Positions 1-8,438 are shown, numbered from the stretch's first letter. The stretch is DNA of 34,649 nucleotides from CAZJUR01 sp964549525 (GCA_964549525.1 CAZJUR010000009.1:1-34649); one strand, 5' to 3'. Numbers and translations are program-made. Notes: generated by a model not told the origin, from the sequence alone.

Positions 1-1
1 G

Positions 2-86
2 TGCACACAATCAAATCAGAAGAATCTATTTTTATGGCTTTAATAGCCGTCTCGTACAATTTAGATTTTTCTGGATTGTGTGCAAC
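2..86. repeat. Long imperfect inverted repeat upstream of the recombinase gene
   Basis: TGCACACAATC (2-12) is the exact reverse complement of GATTGTGTGCA (75-85). The similarity continues inward: CAGAAGAATCTA on the left pairs with TAGATTTTTCTG on the right with one mismatch, and a small GGCT/AGCC stem lies near the centre. It ends about 30 bp before the preferred recombinase start, so it could be an operator, an RNA hairpin or a recombination site. It lies at the window edge, so any upstream gene is unseen. No gene is visible in 1-115. Confidence 0.6.
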
Positions 87-115
87 GAGGCGGCTATTTA
101 AGTTGGGAGGGAGTT

Positions 116-1753
116 GTGAGCGAGAAATATTTTCTATATGCCAGAAAATCTACTGACGTAGAAGATAAACAGGTGTTATCTATCGAGGCACAAGTAACCG
201 AGCTGCGAAAGTTCGCGACAGATAATGGCTTGCAGATTGTCGATATAATCATCGAAAAGCGCACTGCCAAGACGCCAGGTCGTCCCAAGTTCGGTGATAT
301 GCTCTGTCGCATTGAAGCAGGCGAAGCCAGTGGCATACTTGCGTGGCACCCCGACCGTCTTGCTCGCAACTCCATTGACGGTGGACAAATCGTATACTTG
401 CTCGACCAAACACGCCTGACATGTCTCAAATTCCCGACATTTTGGTTTGAAAATACCTCGCAAGGCAAATTCATGCTTTCTATCGCCTTTGGTCAATCAA
501 AATACTATGTAGACAACTTGTCCGAAAACACTAAGCGAGGCTTGCGCCAAAAATTGCGGCGCGGCGAATATCCTAGCCGTGCACCGCTCGGTTACATAAA
601 TGATCTACGAAGTAAAAGCATCGTTGTAGATAAACGGATCGCGCCAATCGTTATTGAGGCTTTTGAACTGTACGCTCAAAACCAGAGTCGCTACGAGGAC
701 ATTGCCGCTTTTCTAGCCAGTCATGGACTTATTACACGTGGTAAAGGTACAAAATACAAAAAGGATAGAATACGACGTATTCTATCTAATCCGTTTTACT
801 ATGGACATTTCCTGTATAAAGGCGAGGTCTACGAGGGTACGCATCAACCGATTATTTCCAAGAAACTTTTTGATAAAGTCCAAGCTGTACTCGCTGAACG
901 TGGACGACCTCGCAAGGCAAACCATAGCGAGCCGAAAACATATTGTGGATTGTTGCGCTGTTATTCGTGCGGTCTAATGATTACTGCCGAAAAGCGCGTT
1001 AAGCACCAAAAGAACGGCAACCGTCATGAATATATTTACTATCACTGCACTAAAAAACGCAAAGATATGAAATGTCTTGAATCTGCTGTGCGAGAGGAGG
1101 TGTTGGACGAAAGTTTAACAAATCTATTACAAGAATATGCACTACCTGATGGTTGGAAAACGGATTTACTTGCACTGCTAGAACAAGACGAACGAAACGA
1201 GCGAAGCTCGACGCATACGTTTGTGGCAAGTGCACAAACGAGGATTGCTAGTTTGCAAAGCAAACTCCAAAGACTTCTTGATAGCTATCTCGACCAAGAT
1301 ATTGACCGCGACACCTATCTAGACAAGAAAGCCAAACTCATGAGCGAAAAGAAGTCATTGGAGGAGCAATCCAGCAAGCTGACGCTCGCGGCTGCTGCGT
1401 GGGTCGAACCTATGCGACAATGGCTCAACAAAGCCAATTCTATCTGTAATATATCGCTTGAGAGCGATAAAAATGAGAAAAAGGTTCTTGCCAAAGAAAT
1501 CTTCGGGTCGAACCTTTTTCTGCAAAACAAAAAAGCGTGCTCCGCACGCCCTAAATCTCTGTCTTCCCCCCTGAAAAACCAATGGACGGCACTGTGTGCC
1601 GCCCGTCAGTCGCCGCTCACGCGGCGCAAAAGTTGCAATTTGGCTGGGATGGAGGGATTCGAACCCCCGAATGCCGGGACCAAAACCCGGTGCCTTACCA
1701 CTTGGCCACATCCCACTGTATATATTGTATGCGAATGTTACTCAGGGTTCTAA
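116..1753 (+). CDS. Large serine recombinase / site-specific integrase
   Basis: DNA strand exchange enzyme of the large serine recombinase family, which integrates or excises mobile elements. The N-terminus carries the resolvase signature YARKST with the nucleophile Ser at residue 12. A recombinase domain with basic segments follows, then a zinc-ribbon-like region with CYSC and later HC and C residues (about residues 280-320), then a coiled coil (about 385-450). The GTG at 116 is preferred over the GTG at 80 because GGGAGGGAG lies just upstream and it starts right at the catalytic domain. The last 35-40 codons are not protein-like: they translate the antisense of tRNA-Gln and its trailer (phrase EGFEPPNAGTKTRCLTTW). 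The natural end of the family lies near residues 475-485. This indicates insertion next to the tRNA gene. The rest of any element would lie left of the window. Confidence 0.9.
   Translation: MSEKYFLYARKSTDVEDKQVLSIEAQVTELRKFATDNGLQIVDIIIEKRTAKTPGRPKFGDMLCRIEAGEASGILAWHPDRLARNSIDGGQIVYLLDQTRLTCLKFPTFWFENTSQGKFMLSIAFGQSKYYVDNLSENTKRGLRQKLRRGEYPSRAPLGYINDLRSKSIVVDKRIAPIVIEAFELYAQNQSRYEDIAAFLASHGLITRGKGTKYKKDRIRRILSNPFYYGHFLYKGEVYEGTHQPIISKKLFDKVQAVLAERGRPRKANHSEPKTYCGLLRCYSCGLMITAEKRVKHQKNGNRHEYIYYHCTKKRKDMKCLESAVREEVLDESLTNLLQEYALPDGWKTDLLALLEQDERNERSSTHTFVASAQTRIASLQSKLQRLLDSYLDQDIDRDTYLDKKAKLMSEKKSLEEQSSKLTLAAAAWVEPMRQWLNKANSICNISLESDKNEKKVLAKEIFGSNLFLQNKKACSARPKSLSSPLKNQWTALCAARQSPLTRRKSCNLAGMEGFEPPNAGTKTRCLTTWPHPTVYIVCECYSGF
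1529..1549 (-). terminator. Intrinsic terminator downstream of tRNA-Gln
   Basis: Read on the minus strand, the stem GCGTGC/GCACGC with a 3-nt loop is followed directly by six T. It lies about 90 nt beyond the 3' end of tRNA-Gln, inside the recombinase reading frame, which supports the view that the last part of that frame is host tRNA flank. A second hairpin, CGCCGC/GCGGCG around 1611-1626, lies in the same trailer. Confidence 0.7.
1641..1715 (-). tRNA. tRNA-Gln (anticodon TTG)
   Basis: The minus strand folds into a full cloverleaf: acceptor TGGGATG/CATCCCA, D stem GCC/GGC with loop containing GTGGTAA, anticodon stem CCGGG/CCCGG with loop TTTTGGT (anticodon TTG), T arm with GGTTCGAATCC, discriminator G and an encoded CCA. 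A likely -10 box, TACAAT, lies just upstream on the minus strand. The gene is complete even though the recombinase frame runs across it on the other strand. Confidence 0.97.
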
Positions 1754-1849
1754 TCCGATTCGACTCACGTTCCGCGAGCCCGAAATTTCACCTATGAAAA
1801 CCAGTTTTCAAGGGAAAGTTTCCTTACAAAATACCGCTGGCATTTTTCA

Positions 1850-2010
1850 CCCCGAATGCCGGGACCAAAACCCGGTGCCTTGTCACGGTCTTACTTGCTC
1901 GATTCTCTCGCAAATCAGCCGCGACCCCGCCTCAGCTTGAGCGCATTCGCGCGTCAGGCTTCCGGCTTTGCGAACAACCACAGGCTGTTCTCACTCTTGG
2001 CCACATCCCA
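1850..2010 (-). pseudogene. Broken second copy of tRNA-Gln with insertion in the D loop
   Basis: Two pieces of the intact tRNA-Gln recur here in the same order. Positions 1996-2010 repeat the 15-nt 5' end (acceptor and first D-stem strand), and 1850-1881 repeat 32 nt from the D loop through the anticodon arm to the start of the T stem (identical to 1665-1696). Between them lie 114 nt of GC-rich unrelated sequence replacing the D-loop TGGT. After the T-stem start the match ends, although a diverged GAGTCGAATC further on recalls a T loop. An extended -10 (TGTGGTATAAT, minus strand, ending near 2023) still precedes the 5' end. The rest of 1754-2076 contains only this debris, the two tRNA promoters and the promoter of the next gene. 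Confidence 0.75.
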
Positions 2011-2044
2011 ATACAGATACATATTATACCACAAGCATAAGAAT

Positions 2045-2073
2045 TTGTATAAAAATGATATTTATAGTATAAT
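2045..2073 (+). promoter_or_regulatory. Promoter of the 525-aa membrane protein gene, probably leaderless
   Basis: TTGTAT (2045-2050), a 17-nt spacer and TATAAT (2068-2073). A start site 7-10 nt downstream would fall at or next to ATG 2083, leaving no room for a ribosome binding site. Confidence 0.65.
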
Positions 2074-2082
2074 ACTATGATA

Positions 2083-3660
2083 ATGAATGATTACTTTCTA
2101 TCGCCTGCTGGGCAGAGCTTGGTCAAGCGCTTGCGCGAACTTGAGGCTCAGGCGCAACAGCTTCAGTCTCATCCACATCATGAATCAACAGTTAGTGTAG
2201 CTGGCGTTGGTAAAACCGTCTCAACTGCCTATGAACAGCTCCGAAATGCAGCTGAATATACCGAAGAGCACCTCCTTCTGCAACGCGCAATTCGTCGTTT
2301 TTATACACGGTCAATTTCATTTTATGATAAGAAATTACAATCAGATATTGCCGAAGAGCTCATCATAGAGCTCACCCAATCAGGTTATTTGCGTAATAAT
2401 TCTATTTCTAAACAATTACTCAAAGACGTAGAGAAGCTTGTAAAAGATTATTACGAAGCGTATTGGCAGCTTCGTGACGAGCGAGTTTCCCAAGAAGTAG
2501 CTTCGCGCTGGATTTTGGACATTGTTTCCGTATCCACGGAAGGATTGTTTCATTTTATAGATGTACATCGGACAGAAATTTGTGCAGACTTTGCGTTTGA
2601 TCATTACTACACGCTGCTTAAAAAAGATTTTGATGGCAAGATTGAGCAATACGACATGGCGCTCTTTATCGCAGTGCACCGCTCGCTCTTAAAATCGGAT
2701 CAAGCGACCGTTCGTGCAGCACTACTTAGTCGGGAACAAAATCGAAAACATTCGTTTAAAAATCTCCAGGAATTTAGTGATTTCAATCAACAAATTGATG
2801 ATCTCTTTTCGGCATCATCAACTGATCGATTAGTAAGATATATCAATAAATATGGCGCGCCACTACGTATTTTAAATCGGTTGCTGCACGAAGAGACAGA
2901 CGCCTCTATCTTAGAAAATCGGACTTCTTTTCTGCATGCTTTTGAAGCACAAACAGAGCGAGAATATCGGAGAGTTGAGAAGAAAATTAATCGTGGTGTC
3001 ATAAAGAGTATTATTTTCCTTTTTATTACTAAAGTGATCGTAGGTATAGCTATAGAAATCCCCTACGATCTTTACTTTCACGACAAAATCATTTGGCTAC
3101 CGCTTATTATAAATCTTTTATTCCCGCCACTATTTATGGCAAGTTTACGCCTCAGCATGAAGCTACCAAAACGCGCTAATACTGACGCGCTACGTGAATA
3201 CATCGATGCGACCTTCTATCAAGAAACGCCTGAAGCACGCTCTCTTATCATTAAACCTAAAAATACAGCTCACTCGCCACTACTTAATACAATGTATATT
3301 GCGATGTTCTTGATTATATTCTCTGCTGTAGCACTCCGTCTATGGCTGTGGGATTTTAGTCTCGTGCATATTTTGATCTTCTTTATCTTCCTCTCAACTG
3401 CGAGCTTCTTAGGTTTCCGCCTCAGCCGTCTGATTCGTGAGCTCGAAATGGTCAACACTAATCAAGGCGCCGTTGCCGTCATCCGCGATTTTGCGTATAC
3501 GCCATTTATACTGGTAGGTAGCTGGATATCTGATAAGTATTCCCGCATCAATGTTGTCGCGCTTGTTTTAGATATGGCCATCGAATTACCACTTAAAACT
3601 TTCTTGAAGTTACTTCGTCAATGGACGCAATTTTTGAGTGATAAACGCGACGAGTTATAA
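2083..3660 (+). CDS. Conserved-type membrane protein of unknown function, 525 aa
   Basis: I do not recognise a family. The first ~290 residues are soluble and mostly helical with many charged and Gln residues. About four hydrophobic segments follow: near 305-328 (SIIFLFITKVIVGIAIE), 333-355, 400-425 and 430-450. A mostly soluble C-terminal part of about 65 residues ends with a basic/acidic tail. This suggests an inner-membrane protein with a large cytoplasmic N-domain. ATG 2083 is chosen over ATG 2077 because the TATAAT box ends at 2073, so a transcript would start at about 2080-2083. It is a stand-alone gene followed 39 bp later by sod, which has its own ribosome binding site. Confidence 0.8.
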   Translation: MNDYFLSPAGQSLVKRLRELEAQAQQLQSHPHHESTVSVAGVGKTVSTAYEQLRNAAEYTEEHLLLQRAIRRFYTRSISFYDKKLQSDIAEELIIELTQSGYLRNNSISKQLLKDVEKLVKDYYEAYWQLRDERVSQEVASRWILDIVSVSTEGLFHFIDVHRTEICADFAFDHYYTLLKKDFDGKIEQYDMALFIAVHRSLLKSDQATVRAALLSREQNRKHSFKNLQEFSDFNQQIDDLFSASSTDRLVRYINKYGAPLRILNRLLHEETDASILENRTSFLHAFEAQTEREYRRVEKKINRGVIKSIIFLFITKVIVGIAIEIPYDLYFHDKIIWLPLIINLLFPPLFMASLRLSMKLPKRANTDALREYIDATFYQETPEARSLIIKPKNTAHSPLLNTMYIAMFLIIFSAVALRLWLWDFSLVHILIFFIFLSTASFLGFRLSRLIRELEMVNTNQGAVAVIRDFAYTPFILVGSWISDKYSRINVVALVLDMAIELPLKTFLKLLRQWTQFLSDKRDEL

Positions 3661-3699
3661 AAAAGCGTTATAATAAAAAAGTAACATAAGGAGGGAAAT

Positions 3700-4287
3700 A
3701 TGTTTTCAGTTCCTCATTTGCCGTATGAATATAATGCACTTTCGCCAGCGATTAGCGAAGAAATCATGCGGCTTCATCATGACAAACATCATCAAGCATA
3801 TGTTGATAAACTCAATGCCGCACTAGAACAAGCTCCTGAGTGGCAGCAAAAGTCAATCGAGGAGATCTTACAAAATATAGCTACCATGCCCAAAGGTATT
3901 CAGACAACCGTACGCAATAATGGCGGCGGGCATTATAATCACTCTCTTTTTTGGCAATGGCTAACACCAGAGCAAACAACTCCGAGCGCACAATTAAAAA
4001 AAGATCTTGAAACAAAATATGGTAGCTTTGAAAAATTCCAAGAAGTGTTTACAGCTGCAGCGGTAAACCTTTTCGGAAGTGGATGGGTGTGGCTATTAGC
4101 AGATTTATCTATCACAACTACGCCTAATCAAGACTCGCCTATCATGGAAGGTAAAAAAGCAGTACTTGGGCTCGATGTGTGGGAGCATGCCTATTATCTT
4201 GACTATAAAAACGTACGAGCTGATTATATAAAAAAGTGGTGGATGATTGTTAATTGGTCAGCTGTTGATGAATTATATGCGAGCTAA
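3700..4287 (+). CDS. sodA: Superoxide dismutase, Fe/Mn family, Mn-type signature
   Basis: Converts superoxide to hydrogen peroxide and oxygen. The 195-aa length is normal. The metal ligands are visible as H27 (LHHDKHHQAY), H81 (GGGHYNHSLFW), D159 and H163 (LGLDVWEHAYYLDY). Residues usually linked with Mn preference are present: the GGGH stretch at 75-78 and Q144 in NQDSP. Fe enzymes generally carry Gln in the first of these places. No signal peptide is seen, so it acts in the cytoplasm. AAGGAGGG precedes the ATG, and a TATAAT lies about 25 bp upstream. Its stop codon overlaps the stop codon of the convergent pilin gene. No catalase appears in the window. Confidence 0.95.
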   Translation: MFSVPHLPYEYNALSPAISEEIMRLHHDKHHQAYVDKLNAALEQAPEWQQKSIEEILQNIATMPKGIQTTVRNNGGGHYNHSLFWQWLTPEQTTPSAQLKKDLETKYGSFEKFQEVFTAAAVNLFGSGWVWLLADLSITTTPNQDSPIMEGKKAVLGLDVWEHAYYLDYKNVRADYIKKWWMIVNWSAVDELYAS

Positions 4288-4937
4288 CGAATCCCGACAA
4301 CGCATTCCGTATATGATCCAGCGACCCGTTTTGTAAATTTTTGACCTGATGATCCATAGTAGTACCTATTAGGGACAGTACTCGTGTCAAATTCCATAAC
4401 GTCTTCTGACTGACAATCCATTGTATCGGGTAGATAATACGTAATTGCCCCCTTTGGACTAGAACTATTTGTGGTCGTCGCAATGTAGCCGATGTGTGGT
4501 GTATAACAAGGACCTACCCCCGACGAGGAGCAGATTGAAATGGCTTTTGAAAGTTCAGGTAATACTGGTAAAGGTGGTTTAACATATGCTGAAACTTGAT
4601 TATAGACAGAAGTTGCATTGCTAAAGCCGCCTGTCCCATCCGCATCGCTATTGCGGCGGCAAAACGGTGCACTATTTCCCCGCGCCAAACAACAGATCGC
4701 TGTGTTACTCGAGAGGCAGCCACCTGTATTTGCTCCAAATTGCTGTGAGGGGGAACTATTTTTTTCAAGTACTACTTGATGAATAGCGTCTTTGTATTGA
4801 GAAACGAGGTTAGCTGTTTGAGTATTCTTTGCCTCTTGTATATAGTATCCATAGCCGAGAATAGTAATTGATGCCAAAATGCTCACTCCCACAATCACTG
4901 TTAGTAGCTCGATAATAGAATACCCGCGTTGTTTCAT
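4284..4937 (-). CDS. Type IV pilin-like protein (prepilin), 217 aa
   Basis: The N-terminus is a class III prepilin signal: short basic leader MKQRG, cleavage expected after Gly5, then YSIIELLTVIVGVSILASIT with Glu at mature position 5 and a hydrophobic helix of about 20 residues. The remaining ~185 residues form a Cys-rich exported domain (at least seven Cys, including ICC and FCRR), which may be disulfide bonded. Pilins build type IV pili or pseudopili for attachment, twitching or DNA uptake. No pilus ATPase, platform protein or peptidase is near, so the assembly genes must be elsewhere. It could be a minor rather than the major pilin. TATAAT sits 10 nt before ATG. Confidence 0.85.
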   Translation of the reverse strand: MKQRGYSIIELLTVIVGVSILASITILGYGYYIQEAKNTQTANLVSQYKDAIHQVVLEKNSSPSQQFGANTGGCLSSNTAICCLARGNSAPFCRRNSDADGTGGFSNATSVYNQVSAYVKPPLPVLPELSKAISICSSSGVGPCYTPHIGYIATTTNSSSPKGAITYYLPDTMDCQSEDVMEFDTSTVPNRYYYGSSGQKFTKRVAGSYTECVVGIR

Positions 4938-4940
4938 GAT

Positions 4941-4956
4941 GGTTATGATTATAACC
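4941..4956. promoter_or_regulatory. Palindrome over the -10 box of the pilin gene
   Basis: GGTTAT-GATT-ATAACC is a 16-nt perfect-arm palindrome. On the minus strand it contains TATAAT (4948-4953), 10 nt upstream of the pilin ATG. A dyad on the -10 element is a plausible operator, though no regulator is identified. Confidence 0.4.
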
Positions 4957-4973
4957 TTTCGTGTAGATTAGTG

Positions 4974-6065
4974 CTATGCTTTTGCCTGTTTGCGCTGGCG
5001 TTTTTCAATATAATCCAGCACGAGCACACGGATACATCCGCCGATTGGGATAGAAATAATACCCCCTAAAATCCCAAATAACGATAGCCCAATAGTTAAA
5101 GAAACCAGTACAGTAAGAGCAGATATTTCAACAGCTCGTGACTGGACAGTTGGGGAAATGAAATTATTTTCAATTTGTTGATAGATAATGTAATAAATAA
5201 TGAAGAATACCGCCGCGCTAACATTATTGATGCCGAGCAAAATTGCGGCGATTGTTGCACCGACAGTTGCCCCAAAGAGCGGAACTAAACCTGCGACAAA
5301 TAAAATAGCGGCAATAGGAATGGCAAGGCTTGGTGGCATGTCGAAAATAGTACTCAAAATAATGATCACAACGAGACTACAAGTAGCTGAAATACCTGAT
5401 ATTAAGACCTGCCCACTAACATAGCCAGTGACGATACGATACATTTTATGAACCAGCTGACGATGGTGGGTGCGCTTTTCGGGGTCTTTATACAGTGCCC
5501 AAATCCTGTTCATCCACTCAGGTCCCTCGATAAGCATCAGAAACGCTAATACCAGCACCAATAAAGTTGTCGCAAAAACTGTTAAAATAGAGCCGACACT
5601 ATTGAAAAACGAAACGCCGAGATCCGAAGCAGCTTGAGTAGTTTGTCTCTGAATTGATTCGATGGTTTGATCATATTGCTTCTGTAGCCCGTACCTATCG
5701 ACAGCGTCATTGATCCAGACTGATTGCTCGGTTACATTATCAACAATACTAGGAACTGTTTTTAAAAATCGTGCTAATTGATCTACAACTGTTGGCACAA
5801 CGGTAATACTAAAGATAAATAAGCTAGCTACCACAATCAGATAAGCTATTGCAGTAGCACCTACACGGCTTTTGCCAGGTAAATGCCGCGAGATAGCGGA
5901 CACGGGCGGGTTAAGTGCGAGTGCGATAAATATAGATATACCTATCAGGAGAAGTGCATTTCTCATCAGATAAACCATCACAATAATGGCAAAAAATCCC
6001 ACCATTACCAACCAAAACCGAATAAATGTGTTGGTGGAAATATCGCTTGAAAATTGTTTACTCAT
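4974..6065 (-). CDS. AI-2E family transporter (PerM/DUF20-type permease)
   Basis: Polytopic inner-membrane protein of 363 aa, the usual family length. Hydrophobic segments lie near residues 15-60 (two), 65-95, 145-170, 205-240, 240-270, 275-305 and 315-345. The long hydrophilic stretch between the third and fourth segments (FLKTVPSIVDNV onward) and the C-terminal motifs GLVPLFGATVGA and IGLSLFGILGGIISIPIGG are typical of the family. Known members export autoinducer-2 or exchange Na+/H+, and the substrate here cannot be deduced. TGATATAAT (an extended -10) lies 11 nt before ATG with no ribosome binding site, suggesting a short or absent leader. Confidence 0.9.
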   Translation of the reverse strand: MSKQFSSDISTNTFIRFWLVMVGFFAIIVMVYLMRNALLLIGISIFIALALNPPVSAISRHLPGKSRVGATAIAYLIVVASLFIFSITVVPTVVDQLARFLKTVPSIVDNVTEQSVWINDAVDRYGLQKQYDQTIESIQRQTTQAASDLGVSFFNSVGSILTVFATTLLVLVLAFLMLIEGPEWMNRIWALYKDPEKRTHHRQLVHKMYRIVTGYVSGQVLISGISATCSLVVIIILSTIFDMPPSLAIPIAAILFVAGLVPLFGATVGATIAAILLGINNVSAAVFFIIYYIIYQQIENNFISPTVQSRAVEISALTVLVSLTIGLSLFGILGGIISIPIGGCIRVLVLDYIEKRQRKQAKA

Positions 6066-6082
6066 GGTACATGGGTATTATA

Positions 6083-7468
6083 TCATAGCCAATACCAGAT
6101 AGAATGATCAGGGTGATCGCGCAATCCTATCCCTTGTGCTAAAAGCTCATCTCGTAATGCATCGGATTGTTGCCAATCTTTTGCTGACCGAGCTTTTTGT
6201 CGCTGTCGAAGGAGATCTTTTTGTTCTGGAGAAATATTCGCCCTTTTGAGATTAATATTGAGTAAACTTTCGACAGAATCAATGATTTTTTCGATCGATG
6301 AAGTATCATATTTTTGGTTATCACAGGCCGTGAATAGTTCATCAATCTTTGTGATTGCCCCAACCGTATCGAGATCATTTTGAAGATACGGCAACACTCC
6401 GTCGGTGTCCACTGGTGTATCCACTTTAGACGCTAAAGCCTCTGGTTGCCATCGAGCGTCGGCAGATCTTTTCCAATTATCAAGTCTATTTTGTGCAGCC
6501 TGCATTATTTCCCACGTAAAATTTCCTTCAGTGCGGTAGTGTTTTGACAGAATCATTAATTTAAAGGCATCGAGGCTAAAACCATGATCCACAATATCTT
6601 GTAGTGTGTAAATATTGTTGAGGCTTTTACTCATCTTTTGTCCTTCAACTTTGAGGTGATTTACATGCACCCAGTATCGTGCCAATGGTTTACCCGTTAC
6701 TGATTCGCTTTGGGCAATTTCATTAGTGTGATGAACGGGAATATGATCAATCCCGCCGGCGTGAATATCTATAGTGTCGCCTAGTAGTTCGCGGATCATC
6801 GCTGAACATTCAATATGCCAACCTGGAAAACCTTTCCCCCATGGACTATCCCATTCCATATCGCGTTTTTGATCTGATGGGGAAAACTTCCACAACGCAA
6901 AATCAGTTGGATTCTTTTTCCCGCTCTGTTCAACACGCGCCCCAAACTGCAATCCCTGAATATCTAGGCGTGCGAGCTCGCCGTATCGCTGTAACTTACT
7001 CGTATCAAAATAGACACCATCGACGCTCGTATAGACGTAGCCTTTTTCTTCGAGCTGTTTTATAAAGTCGATTTGTTGTGAGATAAAATCAGTTGCTCGC
7101 GGCAGCTGGGTGGGCTTTTTGATACCCAGTAGCTGGGCTTCTTTATCGGTAATTTCGATGTAAGTATCGGCCACTTGCCACGCAGTTTTACCTTCTCGAA
7201 GGGCTCCCTTTAGCATCTTGTCCTCACCAGCGTCTTGATCATCAGTCAGGTGACCAACATCGGTAATATTTTGCACGTGCTCTACCTGGTAGCCACTCTG
7301 TTCGAGCGTTCGTCGGAGGATATCCCAATATATGTATGCTACCCAATTGCCGATATGCGGGTGACTATACACAGTGAGACCACACACATATAACGATACT
7401 TTCTCAGGATCTTGCGGCTGAAATGATTCGATTTTACGAGACAAGGTGTTATATAGCTGCATAGTCAT
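6083..7468 (-). CDS. cysS: Cysteine--tRNA ligase
   Basis: Class I aminoacyl-tRNA synthetase that charges tRNA-Cys in the cytoplasm. The protein has about 461 aa, normal for the family. Motifs are YVCGLTVY with the zinc ligand Cys, HPHIGN (HIGH box), GWHIECSAM with another zinc ligand, HHTNEIAQ, and GQKMSKSLNN (KMSKS). ATG 7468 is favoured by a GAGAAAG about 6 nt upstream. ATG 7462, two codons on, would give MQLYN and is nearly as good. The in-frame extension up to 7591 lies inside the upstream phosphoesterase gene and is not family-like. The start overlaps the end of that gene by 20 nt, implying translational coupling. Confidence 0.96.
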   Translation of the reverse strand: MTMQLYNTLSRKIESFQPQDPEKVSLYVCGLTVYSHPHIGNWVAYIYWDILRRTLEQSGYQVEHVQNITDVGHLTDDQDAGEDKMLKGALREGKTAWQVADTYIEITDKEAQLLGIKKPTQLPRATDFISQQIDFIKQLEEKGYVYTSVDGVYFDTSKLQRYGELARLDIQGLQFGARVEQSGKKNPTDFALWKFSPSDQKRDMEWDSPWGKGFPGWHIECSAMIRELLGDTIDIHAGGIDHIPVHHTNEIAQSESVTGKPLARYWVHVNHLKVEGQKMSKSLNNIYTLQDIVDHGFSLDAFKLMILSKHYRTEGNFTWEIMQAAQNRLDNWKRSADARWQPEALASKVDTPVDTDGVLPYLQNDLDTVGAITKIDELFTACDNQKYDTSSIEKIIDSVESLLNINLKRANISPEQKDLLRQRQKARSAKDWQQSDALRDELLAQGIGLRDHPDHSIWYWL

Positions 7469-8438
7469 TGAGCGCTTTCTCAGTTGCTTTAAGAAGCTCG
7501 TCATACACGTTTTGGTAATCTTCATACACTCTGAAGCCAGCTGCATATGGGTGGCCGCCACCGCCAAAGTACCGCGCGACTGTCTCGGCAATTTTTGCTT
7601 CTGGATTGGCGCGTAATTTACCGGTTAATCGTCCATCGGGATATGTTTTTATGACCACCGCTAGCTTGACGTTTTCAACGAGCCGCATTTCATCAATCAC
7701 AAGGGCGCCAGGATTATAGGCATCAGAATATTGCTCTATTTCTTGCCAGGGGACATGGACTAGAGCTAATTGACCATCGAGTTCGTACTGAACTCGTTGC
7801 AGTAAAGTACCTTTATAGGTTAATATTTCAGCTGACTTTTTCATAAATTCACGCCGACGTTGTTCGATATCACTTATCTTGGCGCCAGCTTTTACGAGTT
7901 CTGTAGTGATTTCTAGAGTGCGTGGTGTGACTGCTTCGCTCATGAGCCCTAAGCTATCGCTCAAAATAGCAACCAGCAGTTGCTCAGCGGCAAGCGGAGA
8001 GATATCCCAACCAGCAGCCCGAGCCAAATCATAGATAAGTTCGGCCGTTGCAACTGCAGGCTGCGAGATCAAAGTGTGAGAAAACGAAAGATCACTATCT
8101 GTTGTATGATGATCAAATACAAAGGTCGATTTCTTTTCAAGCTGGGCGCTGTTTTCAGGAGATAAAGCCTTTTCAAGCAGCGTCATACTGGCTGTATCAA
8201 CAATGATATACATCTCGGCTGCATAATCAAAACTATCTGTTACACGATCCCAGCCGTTGATATAACGCAAATATTTAGGAATATCAACCGGACAATAGAG
8301 CGAAACAGTTTTATGCTGTTGCCCAAGCAGCTCTTCAAGCGCTAGTGCACTTCCGAGAGAGTCGCCATCTGGATTTTCAGCCTGAATGATGGCGATATGG
8401 TCTGCATCTTTTAATTGAGCCAGGAATGTATCAAACAT
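7449..8438 (-). CDS. nrnA: DHH/DHHA1 phosphoesterase, NrnA-like (nanoRNase / pAp phosphatase)
   Basis: The 329-aa protein has the two-domain DHH-DHHA1 plan. Metal-binding motifs near the N-terminus are QAENPDGDSLGSALAL, IIVDTASM and VFDHHTTDS (the DHH signature). The C-terminal nucleic-acid-binding motif is GGGGHPYAAGFRVYED. Such enzymes degrade 2-5 nt RNA oligomers and/or 3'-phosphoadenosine 5'-phosphate, and some act on cyclic dinucleotide products. The exact substrate is not determinable here. The ATG shares one base with the recR stop (TAATG), so the two are coupled, and its own end overlaps cysS. Confidence 0.88.
   Translation of the reverse strand: MFDTFLAQLKDADHIAIIQAENPDGDSLGSALALEELLGQQHKTVSLYCPVDIPKYLRYINGWDRVTDSFDYAAEMYIIVDTASMTLLEKALSPENSAQLEKKSTFVFDHHTTDSDLSFSHTLISQPAVATAELIYDLARAAGWDISPLAAEQLLVAILSDSLGLMSEAVTPRTLEITTELVKAGAKISDIEQRRREFMKKSAEILTYKGTLLQRVQYELDGQLALVHVPWQEIEQYSDAYNPGALVIDEMRLVENVKLAVVIKTYPDGRLTGKLRANPEAKIAETVARYFGGGGHPYAAGFRVYEDYQNVYDELLKATEKALNDYAAI

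Noticed and set aside
1582..2080. Plus-strand frames of 70-115 codons across the tRNA-Gln region
   Set aside because: They translate the antisense of tRNA-Gln and its broken copy (phrases such as GWRDSNPRMPGPKPGALPL), have no ribosome binding sites and are a familiar artefact.
5200..5424. Plus-strand frame inside the AI-2E permease gene
   Set aside because: It is the antisense of hydrophobic helices in the permease, with no promoter or binding site.
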